From Pelobates cultripes (lineage: Eukaryota; Chordata; Amphibia; Anura; Pelobatidae): a stretch of 64,000 bases of DNA. The stretch is taken from assembly GCA_933207985.1 (NCBI GenBank), contig OW240912.1, forward strand, positions 82,090,852 to 82,154,851, in the 5' to 3' direction. Position 1 is the first letter of the stretch, and each line of letters starts with the position of its first letter. Made by a program: the position numbers and the translations under genes. Below are positions 20,987-31,430 of this stretch, one piece after another. The notes under the pieces were generated by a model. The model was not told the origin of the DNA, did not search any database, and saw only the letters and a program-made list of their open reading frames with translations.

Positions 20987-22240
20987 ATGATGCAGATTCA
21001 GATCAAAACGGTAATAAAAATAACCACAAATAAACTAAAAAAAAAAAGCAACCAATGCCAATTAGTGTGTCCAGGGGTCAGGCATTAAGTAATTGAGAAT
21101 ACAGGGTGTCTAAATGTGCCTCCGGAGACAAACAGGGGCCATATACGGGCAAATAATAAAAATAAATAAATAAATAAATTGAACGTGGCTAAGCCACAGG
21201 ATCGTTGTGAACTGATGCCAATAGACGCCAACGAGTGCCCCCCGCAGGCCAAAAAAAGAGAGCCTAGCACTTTATTGTCTTCAATTTTGTCATTTTTCGC
21301 ATGTGTCCACTGTTACTTTACTGTTGTGATTTCTTGTATTCTCAGTTACTTAATTACTTATTGCCTGGCCCCTGGACACATTGGTTGCTTTTCTTTAGTT
21401 TATTTTTGGTTCTTTTTATTGCCATTTGGATCTGAATGTGCCTCATTCCACTAATTGAATGTATTCGTTTTATTTCACTTGTAATTGTTGCTAATTATGT
21501 GCCCTATATGGATTGTATTCACTGTGGTGTTAGCTTGACAAAGACCTCATTGCAGGTCAAAATGCTGCTGCTAATGTTCTGATTTTCCCAACAAAACTAC
21601 TACTTTTCTTTCCTTGAGTGTCTCGACCGTTCTACTTTTCCTACTCTAAATATGTCTTAAACACAATTTTAGAAAAGCTATAGTCATGCAGAATTCATCA
21701 TGCTTTTGATTTGTACTCAAAAAAAAATAAGCTATTGATGAGTTTCTCCAGGAAAAATGTATCATTCATAACTCTGTATGATTTATTTTCTACACACAAA
21801 CAGTCCTTTACCTATAATTGCAATCTAATTATTCGAGAATTCATCATATCGTCATGCAAGTAATGGTTTCTGTTTCCAACAGCTGCATCTCGTTGGAAAT
21901 AGTATTAACATATAGTTTTTTTTTTATTTCATTTTTTAAACAATGGACACGTGTAAAAAAAAGGAGTGGTCACCAGACTCTTTTTGTTTTTTAATTAAAT
22001 CTGCACCAAAGTGCTAAATTTAAATATTGTTGACATTAATATCTCTGAAATGACTTATTGATGATAAAACAGTGCCACCCAGAGGTGAAAAGGAGTCTCT
22101 CTATTTAAGATTTCCGTTGAAACTGCAAGATCTCCTCTCAGATCAATTTGACACATTTTATCATTTCCCACTTGCTAACTAGAAAGATTAATGACTACGT
22201 TCCAATTTCATCTTTGGCAACTAACCACACATTGTAATGC

Positions 22241-22654
22241 CTGACTTGTTCCAACCTAATAAATTGTGCGTCAGTGACACCTAGTGGCATAAACATGCAC
22301 ATCATGCTGTTTGTATTCGCTTATCTAACACTATGCACATGCAAGTGGATGTGTTTAATTACCCTTTCTTACTAAGATCAGCTATAATTTGTGATTTATT
22401 TTTGAAATGGTGAAATAGTTTGGGGCATATTACATTATTAGTGGCCTTAGGTCTTCAGGTGTTCACTGTGACACTTGTTCCCTGATCACCCCATATCCTC
22501 TGTGGTCACACTCTGCAACATCTCACCCATATTAAACATTCTTAAAATAGATTAAAAAAAAACAAAAAAAAAAAAAACTTTGTGACAATACATATTTTAG
22601 TTACAGATTAAATTTAACAAAAATTAGATAATTACAAAACGTAACACGAAAAAT
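22241..22654. other. No recognised feature
   Basis: AT-rich sequence with an A-rich run near 22552-22577. Confidence 0.5.
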
Positions 22655-22730
22655 AGGTTGATGAGGACTCTGGTCAAATTAACTTACATTCTAGATGAGG
22701 TGGGGTATAAAACCACAAAAGGAAAAATAA
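22655..22730 (+). repeat. Fragment of the TATAGCGCC repeat
   Basis: ACTTACATTCTAGATGAGGTGGGG and the following ACCACAAAAGG correspond to the 3' part of the repeat at 16067-16270. Confidence 0.45.
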
Positions 22731-22899
22731 TAATTAGTGCTAGTAGCTCCCCCACCTCCCCCCCCATCATTTTATTGGAAATTAAGTATAGTGTCAGCAA
22801 CAATATGGGTGTCCGAAAACCCCAAATGAGTAGGCAGGCACTGATAAGGTCTGAACAAGGGAGAATGGTAAGGCATCCAGATGAAGATTTGCACTGAGG

Positions 22900-23390
22900 T
22901 GAATTGATAGAGGTAGCCTCTAAGGGATAAGGTCAAATAAGTTGGAGGTTGGGAAAGTGGTGGTGTTAGGAATATAATGGGAAGGATGAGTAGGAGAGCA
23001 CTGTGGGGAATAGACTAGGGACTGTGAATATGGAGTGACTATGGGGAATGAGATAAAGTGAGTGGGGATTAAGATGAGGATGGTGAGTAGATATGCACCA
23101 TAGAGAATAACATGTGGAGAATGGGTACTGTCGGGAATACAATGGAAAGAGAATGGGAATAGGGCATTGTGGGAAAGAAAATAGGGAGGATGGCCAGGGG
23201 CAAAGTGGGGAATAAGATAAGGATTGTGGGTAGGGTGGGTTGTGAAGTCATAGCAAGGGGAGGTGAGGCTAAGAATGCATACAGAGGTTTAAAATGGAAA
23301 TGGGCAATAATATGAAGAGTCGGTTGGTGGGCACTGATGGGAGCAAGACTGGGAAAGTGGTTGGAGATAAAACGGCACAAAAAGTGTTTT
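22900..23390. repeat. Degenerate G-rich tandem-like tract
   Basis: Recurring GTGGGGAATAAGATAAG-like and GATGAGTA-like words at irregular spacing suggest a decayed minisatellite. No unit length holds for long. No gene seen. Confidence 0.4.
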
Positions 23391-23774
23391 ACCTCCTAAA
23401 CAGCAGAGAATTGAGCAAGGAGACTTCATAGGCATAATCTATACACCAACCTTACCTAGCATCAAATACAATGTAAATTCTAAAAAGGTTGGGGCAGAGT
23501 TAGTGGTTATTTTTAAGCTTTATTTCACTTGGAACCACTAGTTGGATGTTTAATCAACCTTAATCTACATATCCAGATACAACCTGTGCTCATATCTATA
23601 GGGAGAGAGTCTAAGAAGCCCAAACATGTCCCCTAGTTGTATTTCCAAGATATATAGAATTTATTCATTCACTGTACAGAATGTTGACTTACCAGTTAAG
23701 GATAAACAAGATACACTGGTCAACTCATTGAAAAAAGGAGTACTACATAATCTTCTCTCAATTCAACATGTGGG
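23391..23774. other. No recognised feature
   Basis: AT-rich sequence; nothing recognised. Confidence 0.5.
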
Positions 23775-24679
23775 ATTTGGGGGGCGGAGGCAGTGGCATC
23801 TCTAGTCGGACGCACATCACGAGAGCTCTGTATGGGTTTGCTGAAATCTACGATTGCTGACCTCAAATACTTATACTCTGGGTCTTTCCTGCAGGATTAC
23901 CCTCCCTGGCACAAACGAGGAAGAAAGCAAAGAAACAGCTAGCCGAACTGAGCCTGGGATTCCTGGATATTGGGACATTCCTACTCCAGCCTGTTGGGCC
24001 CAAGGAGACTAAAATGGTGCTGGAAGAGGTCTCTGCTTCAGCATCCTCAGATGAAGACAGCTTGCCGGAGTGGCTGTCTACCTTTCCTAAGCTACTTGTG
24101 GTCACCCAAGGGCCCCCTGTACCTGGAGATACAAGCCATTTTACAAAGGCAGACATTAAGACCTTGCTTCATAAGCTAAGAGGCATGTTCCAAGTGGATG
24201 TGGTGATGATAAGAAAAGAGGTGGACACATTACTATTAGCTTTCTCCATAGAGCTATGTGATACACAGTTGCAAAAGTTAACTGTGCAGCGGATAAGTGC
24301 TATACTTGATGCTTTATTATCCACTATCCTACCAGGAAATTTTTGTACCTAAATGTGTACTATTAACTTTTGACTCCCTATGTATCCCATCTACTTAGAG
24401 AGATACTTAGATTTTTAACATCATTTTGTATTAATATTTTTTTACCCCCTTGTTCTACTTTATATACTATTTCTTTCTATGTATTTATCTACAGACTATA
24501 GCTCAATACCCCCCTTTTATGGGATATTTTAACGTCAATCAACAAAAGTGATATTTTAAAGTGCACACACCACACTAATTTATTTTGGTAAGAAAAGAGG
24601 TGGCCACGCTTACCTGTAGAACTGCTACGACGGAGGAAGACCTTGGTGAAGGTGGCACATGCTGCTACTGATATGACCC
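23775..24679 (+). pseudogene. L1-like element, 5' UTR and N-terminal ORF1 remnant
   Basis: Begins with a GGGGGGCGGAGGC-type start, like the 5' ends at 35239 and 63524 (minus). A plus-strand frame from ATG 24014 encodes an acidic, serine-rich N-terminus (SASASSDEDSLPEW) and then KADIKTLLHKLRGMF, the kind of sequence that precedes the coiled coil in L1 ORF1 proteins. The frame is interrupted after MIRKEV by about 380 bp, bounded on both sides by the 15-base repeat TAAGAAAAGAGGTGG (24210-24224 and 24589-24603). The coding sequence then resumes with KEVATLTCRTATTEEDLGE and runs into the TTAA element at 24680. It continues at 26544. Confidence 0.6.
24225..24603. other. Insertion of about 380 bp flanked by 15-bp repeat
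   Basis: The direct repeat TAAGAAAAGAGGTGG at 24210-24224 and 24589-24603 looks like a target-primed retrotransposition duplication within the ORF1 remnant. The insert is AT-rich and I do not recognise it. Confidence 0.45.
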
Positions 24680-25301
24680 TTAAAGCGGCACTGTCATGCC
24701 GAATCCTGGGTTTTTTTTTAACCCCCCCTCTGGCCTCCACTATCTCGAACTGATCCCCTAGTCACCCCAAATGTCCCTAAGCCCCCCACATTACCTATTT
24801 TTTATTCCTTATTATCTGCCCCGATCTTGATTCAGGGCACTGCCATCTTTGTGTGGGTAGATGAAGTCCCTGTGGGACACGTCATCTGCCCACACTAGCT
24901 AGACTGTGAGATTCCCGCACATGCCCAGTGAAACACCTGGTCATGCGAACCGGAATTTCATCTATTCATTCATTCATCAGTGTTCGTTTGTTCGTTCAGT
25001 TTATTACAAGGAGGGAGCTACCGGCACGCAGCTGCCTCCTTGTTATATGTAAAGATAGAAGCTGCAGGGAGCAGTGCTCCCCACCACTTCATAAGCCCCC
25101 CAGGTCCCCCCTCACTCTATGGGGGTTAAAATCTCCCCAATGCCCCTACTCGCTATACCGCGAGTAGGGGCATGTCTACTAAACAGTGAGCAGCCTGTGG
25201 CTGCTCACTGTAAAAAAAAAAAAAACTATTGGCCCCCACCCCTAAACGACAGGTGGGGGCCCTAAAGTAAAATAAGTGGGGAGACCTATTGTCCCACCCC
25301 T

Positions 25302-25613
25302 GGGCGGTGGGTGGGGTCATAATGATAGAGAGGGGGGGACACCTCCTGCCCCCCATCCCTGGGCGGCGGGTGGGGGCCATAATGATAATGAGGGGGGGAC
25401 CTACTGTCCCCCCCGACCCCACCCCTGGGTGGCGGGTGGGGGCCATAATGATAATGAGGGGGGGACCTACTGTCCACCCCCCCTCAAGCCCCCACCCCTG
25501 GGCGGCGGGTGGGGGCCATAAAGATAATGGGGGGGGGACCTACTGTCCTTCCCCCCCGGCCCCCACCCCTGGGCGGTGGGTGGGGGCCATAAAGATAATG
25601 GGGGGGGGACCTA
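25302..25613. repeat. GC-rich minisatellite within the foldback element
   Basis: Four to five units of about 70-78 bp with GGGCGGCGGGTGGGGGCCAT, AATGATAATGAGGGGGGGAC and CTACTGTCC. Open frames across it are repeat artefacts. Confidence 0.85.
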
Positions 25614-25699
25614 CAAAAAAAACCAGCCGAAAAAGAAAAAACCAGAGCGCAAAAAAATAATCCATCTTCACCCATGGAGGGCATAAAGCCTTGCCCCGC

Positions 25700-25840
25700 C
25701 CTGCAATTAGGCTAAGAACACTCTGATTGGTGGGTTTAAGCCAATCAGAGTGCTCTTTGTCATTTTACACAGCGAGGGAAAATTCCAAAGAACTTTCCCA
25801 CGCTGTGTAAAATGACACAGAGCACTGTGATTGGATGGAT
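25700..25840. repeat. Imperfect hairpin in foldback element
   Basis: AGAACACTCTGATTGG and CCAATCAGAGTGCTCT form one stem. TCATTTTACACAGCG and CGCTGTGTAAAATGA form a second, nested around 25800. Confidence 0.75.
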
Positions 25841-26543
25841 TAGGTCTCCCCCCTTATTTTACTTTAGGGCCCCCACCCGTCATTTAGGGGTGGGGGCCAA
25901 TAGTTTTTCTTTAGTTTTTTTTACAGTGAGCAGCCACAGGCTGCTCACTGCTTACTAGACATGCCCCTACTCGCGGTATAGTGAGTAGGGGCAGATCATT
26001 TACTAATACTAAGTAATTTTTACTTAGTATTAGTAAATATGGCTGAAAGACCAATTTAGGTCTTTCAGCCTTTTGGTAGATAACTCCTTGATACCGTGGG
26101 ACATAGGGAGTTATCTACTAAGTGGCTGCAAGATGCAACCACAGCAAGAATAGGATCGGAGTTTCATTCATTCAAATGAAATTGCGATCCGAATAAAGTG
26201 CCGAATTGCTTTCTAAAACAAACAAACATACTGTTTTCATTGAGTTAAAACACAATTCGTCAGTTTCGTGTAAAATGACAGGAAGCATCGCGCGATCACA
26301 GAGGAAAGGTAAGGATCATGGGAAAATTACTCTGACCAGCGGAAATGAAGCACACTTTGCTCCTCCGTTGGTCAGAGCTGGTCAAGCGGAGGAATCCTCC
26401 ATAAGGCAAAGAGTCCCTACTTTGTCTTATGATTTTAAAGAAAACTAAACAAGACAGGAAGAAAAGAAGAACAGATCCGGAGAGAGGGGGAGAAGAGGAA
26501 GAGATTGAGGAAAGGTAAGTTCGGCATGACAGTGCCGCTTTAA

Positions 26544-26845
26544 TACACAGCAAAAGAGTAACACTGATATACTGCGCCACATGGCCACCCTTGAAGACAG
26601 AAACAAGGCCAGAAATGTAAGACTCGGAGGGGTCACAGAGACTGTCACCACAGATTATATGCCTCATTAAATTAGAAGGCTCCTTGCTTCACTGTTATCA
26701 CCAAAACAAGTAAAATTCGCCCTCCATGGTTCGGGAACTGAGGATACCAGCCGGATCCCTCTCAATAGTGCACCGTCCATCTTGTTCAGTCGACTGAATT
26801 ACCCCCTTTGTGCCCAGAGCAACGACTTTGAGATCCAGGGACTTG
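26544..26845 (+). pseudogene. L1-like ORF1 remnant, end of coiled coil and RRM-like region
   Basis: Continues the frame interrupted at 24679. It encodes QQKSNTDILRHMATLEDRN followed by NVRLGGVTETVTTD, clearly comparable with LDNRGRRNNIRVRGLPE in the intact ORF1 at 63423-62356: the coiled-coil end and first strand of the RRM-like domain of L1 ORF1p. An in-frame stop follows MPH. The trace continues through LLSPKQVKFALHGSGTED and is cut by the hAT-like element at 26846. The 3' flank at 35091-35238 appears to be the remainder of the same host element. Confidence 0.6.
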
Positions 26846-26925
26846 CAGGGCCGGACTGGGGATACGAAGCAGCCCTGGAAAAAAATCTATGCCAGCCCCA
26901 TAGCCAGTCATTGTGCTATGTAGGG

Positions 26926-26967
<42 letters not shown>

Positions 26968-26968
26968 T

Positions 26969-27152
26969 ATATAGGCAATTGAAGTAGTTGGCTGCACTCT
27001 CGGATTTCCTGAAAATGTAACTTTTATTGAAATATTTAAGAGAAGATCAATGTTTCAGTCCCTCGTTGATCTTCTCTTAAATATTTCAATAAAAGTAAAA
27101 TTTTAAGGAAATCCGAGAGTGCAGCCAACTATTTCAATTGCCTATATATATA
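26969..27152. mobile_element. Palindromic unit of the hammerhead type, no complete core
   Basis: The arms 26969-27057 and 27066-27150 are inverted copies beginning TATAGGCAATTGAAGTAGTT. Each has CAATAAAAGT and, read outward, CTGAAACATTGATC or its remnant. This resembles the arms at 8101-8340 (GAACTGAAACGTTGACC plus CAATAAA), but no CTGATGA lies in the spacer. Confidence 0.5.
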
Positions 27153-27192
27153 CTGGATACTGGAGCCCTGGTGATGCAACTATATATATATA

Positions 27193-27287
27193 TTAAAAGG
27201 CTTGGCCTGTAGTTGTGGGAGGGGCTTGGTTTCCCTATAAAAAGGCTGCCAATCCACTCCCACATTACCGTAATGGTCTGGCGAGTC
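27193..27287 (+). repeat. Ngaro A1 repeat with TATA box
   Basis: A 95-bp left repeat, TTAAAAGGCTTGGCCTGTAG to GTCTGGCGAGTC. It contains TATAAAAA (27236-27243), a plausible promoter element. Copied at 32527-32621. Confidence 0.9.
27236..27243 (+). promoter_or_regulatory. TATA box of the Ngaro element
   Basis: TATAAAAA in A1 lies upstream of all three reading frames; the same box recurs in A2. Transcription start not determined. Confidence 0.5.
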
Positions 27288-28681
27288 TGAAACGTTACTT
27301 CCAGTTCAGACCGCCATTTTGGATTCCTCTTACCTGTTTCCTCGTGGTCTCCTGGTCCGGTGCCCTCCTGAGTGGTTCCGGGCTCTCCAGGGCGCTTTTC
27401 CGCCATCACCGCCGACTGCACAGCTTCCCCGGTACTGCTGCCGCCAAAAAAACGTAAGTGGGCCCGCCGTAAAGCAAACCGCTTCACATTTACGGCTTAC
27501 ACGGCGGAGCCCCATTCGCATTCAACCGCATTCGGTTATTTTCACCAAAATACACTTCGTCACTAAGCTATGTAATTCATGTTTTAGATTTCATACGAAC
27601 GCTACATTCGGCTAGATACTTAGGATTTCTACTATACAAAATAGTCATTATATACTATCATCACATTCGACTCAAATTCGTGCATTTCTCACTAATTATA
27701 CAAGATCCTGCATCCACTTCTTAGGTGGAATCTCGCCCCCTACAGGTCAATAATGATATAGCACCAAAATAAATACAAATTAAAATTAAATTTTTTTTTT
27801 TCTCTTAAATTATGCTACACTTAATTCAATCCTGATTTCTGACATCTTCCAACAGGTTGCCTTACCAGAATTCATATTAAAATTTGGGGACCCAGTGATC
27901 GGTATCAATTATACTTTATAGGTTGGTAACATTGTCATATGATTCATATAAATGACCATATAAACATATGATTTTAGGTAAAATGTTATAATTTACTCTC
28001 CTAGGTTTAATCATTGGAACGGTAGCTTTTACAAGCAAGGAGCCGGTTTCTTTTGATTATATCTCCTCCGCAGTTATCGGGTAGGTTCTGGTCCACGATC
28101 TGGCCTAACTACCACCCCACTTTCCAGATATTTACTTATCATCTTATACCTACAGGTCAACTACCCGACAAATATCACAGTTACGTCATTGAGAGATCAG
28201 CCTGACTCACTATCAGGTACTACGCCAGAACCCAATATACCCTTAAATATTGAGGGGTACTGGTCCCAGGTTAGGTGGCCCAATTAGTTAAAATATTTCT
28301 GGTCTTAATCCATAGGCTAGTGGTCCCGCGAGGCCAACATCCCTAACCTCACACTCGGAGGTAATACGTCCCTCGGGCCAAATCATAGCTAGCCGCCTCG
28401 CATCAATATACAGAGAGGGCCTCACCTGTCACTCCCAATCTTTTTTATGCTTTAAATGACACCGAGAGGCCTACACCCCGCCACAACGTTCGGTGGCCTC
28501 AATCTTCCCCTCGGGCCCACGCATAGATAGTGCCTCTCAAGCCGCTTGGCAACTAGCAGGGTCTCATCTGTCACTCTCAAAAGAAGTTTAATTGTTTCAC
28601 CGCTTGGTACTTAGCTAGCCCACCAGTACCCACCCACAATACATTTTATACGACTGACTGTTTATATTTATAATTTCAGTT
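27288..28681 (+). other. Ngaro 5' untranslated region
   Basis: About 1.4 kb of leader between A1 and the Gag ATG, with no long plus-strand frame. It is unusually long compared with the compact coding part. Confidence 0.6.
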
Positions 28682-29290
28682 ATGTCACTAACGCCTGATA
28701 TCCCTGAAGAACTGTCACTACCTAGCACACCCGCTAGGCCTGCCACCCCTGTTCCGGGTACAGACGTGAATAGCCCTGCATCCCTTAGATCATGGACCAT
28801 ACCACGTCTTACAGCTGAACTAAGAAGACGCTGCATCCCTTTCCCGGCTACAGCTAGGAAGGCGGAGTTGTATAGGCTATTATACACTACCACTGACAAC
28901 TCCGATGCAGGGGAAGGCACTAGCGGATCGCAAATGCCAGCATTTCATGCTATGATGACGTCCCTTATGGCATCCATAGGGACAATCAGTGACAGGCTGG
29001 ACAAATTGGAGGCCGGTAGTGTTACTCAGTCCACAAATGCAACGGTCACCACCCAGCCTCTTGCTAATACCTTACCCGGTAATACCCTGGCAGCTACGGC
29101 TGACATAGAATCCATTGATCCTTCACACATGGTCCCAGCTCACCTTAAAAAAGACATTCTGGAAGGCAAGGACGTTAACCTAGCTTCATTGCTCATTGCC
29201 TCCCAGGATGTCCTTGAGAACAGGACCTTTGCTTGTGGGGATGTTTCCGTAGTCCTTAGAGCTAGAGACCCTCGCCTAAACAAAAATTGA
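28682..29290 (+). CDS. Ngaro Gag-like protein, N-terminal part
   Basis: A 202-residue frame from an ATG at 28682. Residues about 34-68 (LRSWTIPRLTAELRRRCIPF and the following basic stretch KAELYRLL) have the form of a SAP domain, a helix-turn-helix that binds DNA or chromatin. After that come a hydrophobic stretch (MMTSLMASIGTISDRLDKLE) with coiled-coil character and a threonine-rich linker. The frame ends at TGA 29288-29290 within an A-run. The next frame, one position back, continues with the conserved Gag block NIPEFVLGFGIYRDVYC. I therefore read the stop as a one-base deletion in the A-run (29282-29286); a programmed -1 shift is the less likely alternative. The likely role is nucleocapsid or RNA binding. 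Confidence 0.75.
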   Translation: MSLTPDIPEELSLPSTPARPATPVPGTDVNSPASLRSWTIPRLTAELRRRCIPFPATARKAELYRLLYTTTDNSDAGEGTSGSQMPAFHAMMTSLMASIGTISDRLDKLEAGSVTQSTNATVTTQPLANTLPGNTLAATADIESIDPSHMVPAHLKKDILEGKDVNLASLLIASQDVLENRTFACGDVSVVLRARDPRLNKN

Positions 29291-31425
29291 ACATCCCAGA
29301 ATTTGTATTAGGGTTTGGCATCTATAGGGATGTATATTGCACTGTATACCCAGGGAAAAGAGCCGAGCTGGATACGTACATGCACAAGTTGGTGGATCTG
29401 GGACACAAATACGGTGGTACAGCGTTTTACGATTACCACCGTTCCTTCTCTGCAAAAGTGGCAGCAGCTCTGGCTCAGTTCAACTTAAACATCAATTGGA
29501 GCAAGTTGGACACTGAGCTATTCTGTAGGCACTTTGCAGGCCTCAGGCCCCCAACTTGTGCAGTATGCTCATCAGCAACCCACAGCACAAATTTCTGCCC
29601 TAATACAGCTGAGGTAGAACAAAACCAAGCAGCAACTTACCCCCCAAGATCAAACAAAGGTTTGAAAGACAAACTAGGAAGAGATATTGTCTTCTTAGGG
29701 AAATCCCAAGTATGTAACAATTTTAATGTCGGCAATTGTGGTTTTAGTTCCTGTAGACTAATGCATGTTTGTTCACATTGTTTCAGGGCTCATTCCAAGA
29801 CAATGTGCCCAAATAAAACTTTCCCAAAACCCTATCTCACATGCGTGAACCTCAGCTTATTCACCGATTTGCTACGTCTACACCCGTCACGACACTTCAG
29901 CGACTATCTCATAACAGGATTATCAGAGGGATTTCACACAGGGTTGATACATTTACCTACAGGCACACTGGAATGTGACAACTTACTTTCCACACGGGAT
30001 GACCCACAGCTGGTACTTAAACTTATCACAACCGAGGTGAAACAAGGTTTTTTGCTGGGTCCATTCCTTTCACCACCCTTCAATTCTTGGAGAACCAATC
30101 CCATTGGGATTGTCACGGGGAAAAACTCACTTAAACCCAGGCTGATCATTGATTTATCCGCACCACATTCCTCCACGGTCCCTAGCCTAAATTCACTGAT
30201 ACCATCTGAAGAGTTTTCACTACATTACGCCACTATCGACCATGCCATCGGGGCTATCATTAAAGCTGGCACAGGGGCATGGTTAAGCAAAACGGATGTA
30301 GTAAATGCCTTCAAACTACTGCCTATGCACCCTACACTTTGGCACCTTCACGGCATTAAATGGGAAGGGTTATACTATTTCTTCACTCGTCTCACTTTTG
30401 GCTCTAAGAGCAGCCCGCGTATTTTCGACACATTTGCAGAGGCTTTATGTTGGTTGTTGCTAAATGTTTACCAATGTCCCTCTGTGATTCACTATTTAGA
30501 CGACTTCCTCACAATTGAGAACAACACAAGTCCACCCACAAGTTTAAAACACATGTTGGCATTATTTGAGTCACTTTCTGTTCCAGTCTCCCCACACAAG
30601 ACCCTGGGGCCCGCCACCCAGATGCAATTTTTAGGAATACAACTAGACACAGTACACATGCTGGCCAGCCTCCCTCAGGAGAAAATTGAGCGTATCCTAG
30701 CAAGTATTGACCACTACCTACAGCAAGGTCGTTGCACTAAGAAAGACCTACAATCATTGCTGGGATCGCTTAATTTTGCAATGAGAATCATTCCCCAGGG
30801 GAGATCATTTATTTCACATTTGCTATCACTATTTCCACAATTCACCTCAGACACATCTTACATTTCACTAGACAAACATGCGACATCCGATTTGAGCATG
30901 TGGAGGATTTTCCTCACTTCTTGGAATGGGCGTGCCATGTTTATACCATCTCACTCAGACACTTCACCCACAATATGGACAGACGCTGCAGCAAACACGG
31001 GGTTTGCAGCCATATGGGGTGACCTATGGCTCGTGGGGCCATGGCCAACTGAGGTCAAATCACTCACAAAATTCACAGAGACCTCAGCTTTATTCGAATT
31101 GTACCCCATCGTGGCTGCGGCCGTTACCTGGGGCCGCCAGTGGTCCGGTCACACGGTGTGGTGCTATTCTGATAATATGGCTACTTGCCATATTGTCAAT
31201 AAAGGCCGGTCATCATCCCTGGTAATTATGAGGCTATTGAGGCGACTCACATGGATAGCAGCCACTTGTCAATTCTTTCTAACATGTATTCACGTTCCAG
31301 GGTGCACAAACATCAGTGCTGATCACTTGTCTCGATTTCGTTTTCAGGAATTCTTCACGACACTACCCACCGCCTCCAGACGGGCAACTCCAGTCCCACT
31401 TTTCACAGACATGATAATGGATTAA
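29287..31425 (+). CDS. Ngaro Gag C-terminus, reverse transcriptase and RNase H
   Basis: A 712-codon frame starting with no ATG (TTG first), so probably read as a continuation of Gag. Residues 91-104 hold CAVC...C. Residues 143-160 hold a C-x7-C-x4-C-x3-H zinc finger, followed by CSHCFRAHSKTMC (162-174). The reverse transcriptase follows: KPRLIIDLS, the FGSKSSPRIFDTF motif typical of Ngaro, and the catalytic YLDD at about 403-406. RNase H begins at about 564 with WTDAAANTGFAAIWG, then an ETSALFELYPI glutamate, YSDNMATCHIVNKG and SADHLS. The enzyme would copy the element RNA into DNA that the recombinase then inserts. All obvious catalytic residues are present and there are no internal stops. 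Confidence 0.9.
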   Translation: MNIPEFVLGFGIYRDVYCTVYPGKRAELDTYMHKLVDLGHKYGGTAFYDYHRSFSAKVAAALAQFNLNINWSKLDTELFCRHFAGLRPPTCAVCSSATHSTNFCPNTAEVEQNQAATYPPRSNKGLKDKLGRDIVFLGKSQVCNNFNVGNCGFSSCRLMHVCSHCFRAHSKTMCPNKTFPKPYLTCVNLSLFTDLLRLHPSRHFSDYLITGLSEGFHTGLIHLPTGTLECDNLLSTRDDPQLVLKLITTEVKQGFLLGPFLSPPFNSWRTNPIGIVTGKNSLKPRLIIDLSAPHSSTVPSLNSLIPSEEFSLHYATIDHAIGAIIKAGTGAWLSKTDVVNAFKLLPMHPTLWHLHGIKWEGLYYFFTRLTFGSKSSPRIFDTFAEALCWLLLNVYQCPSVIHYLDDFLTIENNTSPPTSLKHMLALFESLSVPVSPHKTLGPATQMQFLGIQLDTVHMLASLPQEKIERILASIDHYLQQGRCTKKDLQSLLGSLNFAMRIIPQGRSFISHLLSLFPQFTSDTSYISLDKHATSDLSMWRIFLTSWNGRAMFIPSHSDTSPTIWTDAAANTGFAAIWGDLWLVGPWPTEVKSLTKFTETSALFELYPIVAAAVTWGRQWSGHTVWCYSDNMATCHIVNKGRSSSLVIMRLLRRLTWIAATCQFFLTCIHVPGCTNISADHLSRFRFQEFFTTLPTASRRATPVPLFTDMIMD

Positions 31426-31430
31426 AAGCT

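Larger units (their letters stand above)
17770..22240. repeat. Copy B of the 4.4-kb block
   Basis: A 4471-bp near-copy of 13260-17669. The main difference is a segment at about 20346-20401 (AAAAGCATGGGGAAATGTAC and onward) missing from copy A, where TTAATATG joins directly to CTCTCCAATTC. Its two CA/TA microsatellites are also longer. Past 22240 the sequence continues into DNA that copy A never reaches. Confidence 0.95.
24680..26543. mobile_element. Foldback element with TTAA target duplication
   Basis: The 24-bp terminal inverted repeats begin TTAAAGCGGCACTGTCATGC and end in the exact inverse. A TTAA lies at both edges. Inside, two long arms (about 25100-25275 and 25853-26000) are inverted copies carrying CCCCTACTCGC, GTGAGCAGCC and CAGGTGGGGGCC. 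Between them lie a minisatellite and a 130-bp hairpin. Removing the element and one TTAA restores the frame of the interrupted L1-like ORF1, which proves the boundaries. TTAA duplication fits Kolobok/T2 or piggyBac-type transposases; no transposase is present. A related partial copy is at about 54040-54330. Confidence 0.8.

Noticed and set aside
25153..25684. Gly/Pro/His-rich frames on both strands
   Set aside because: They translate the GC-rich minisatellite inside the foldback element.
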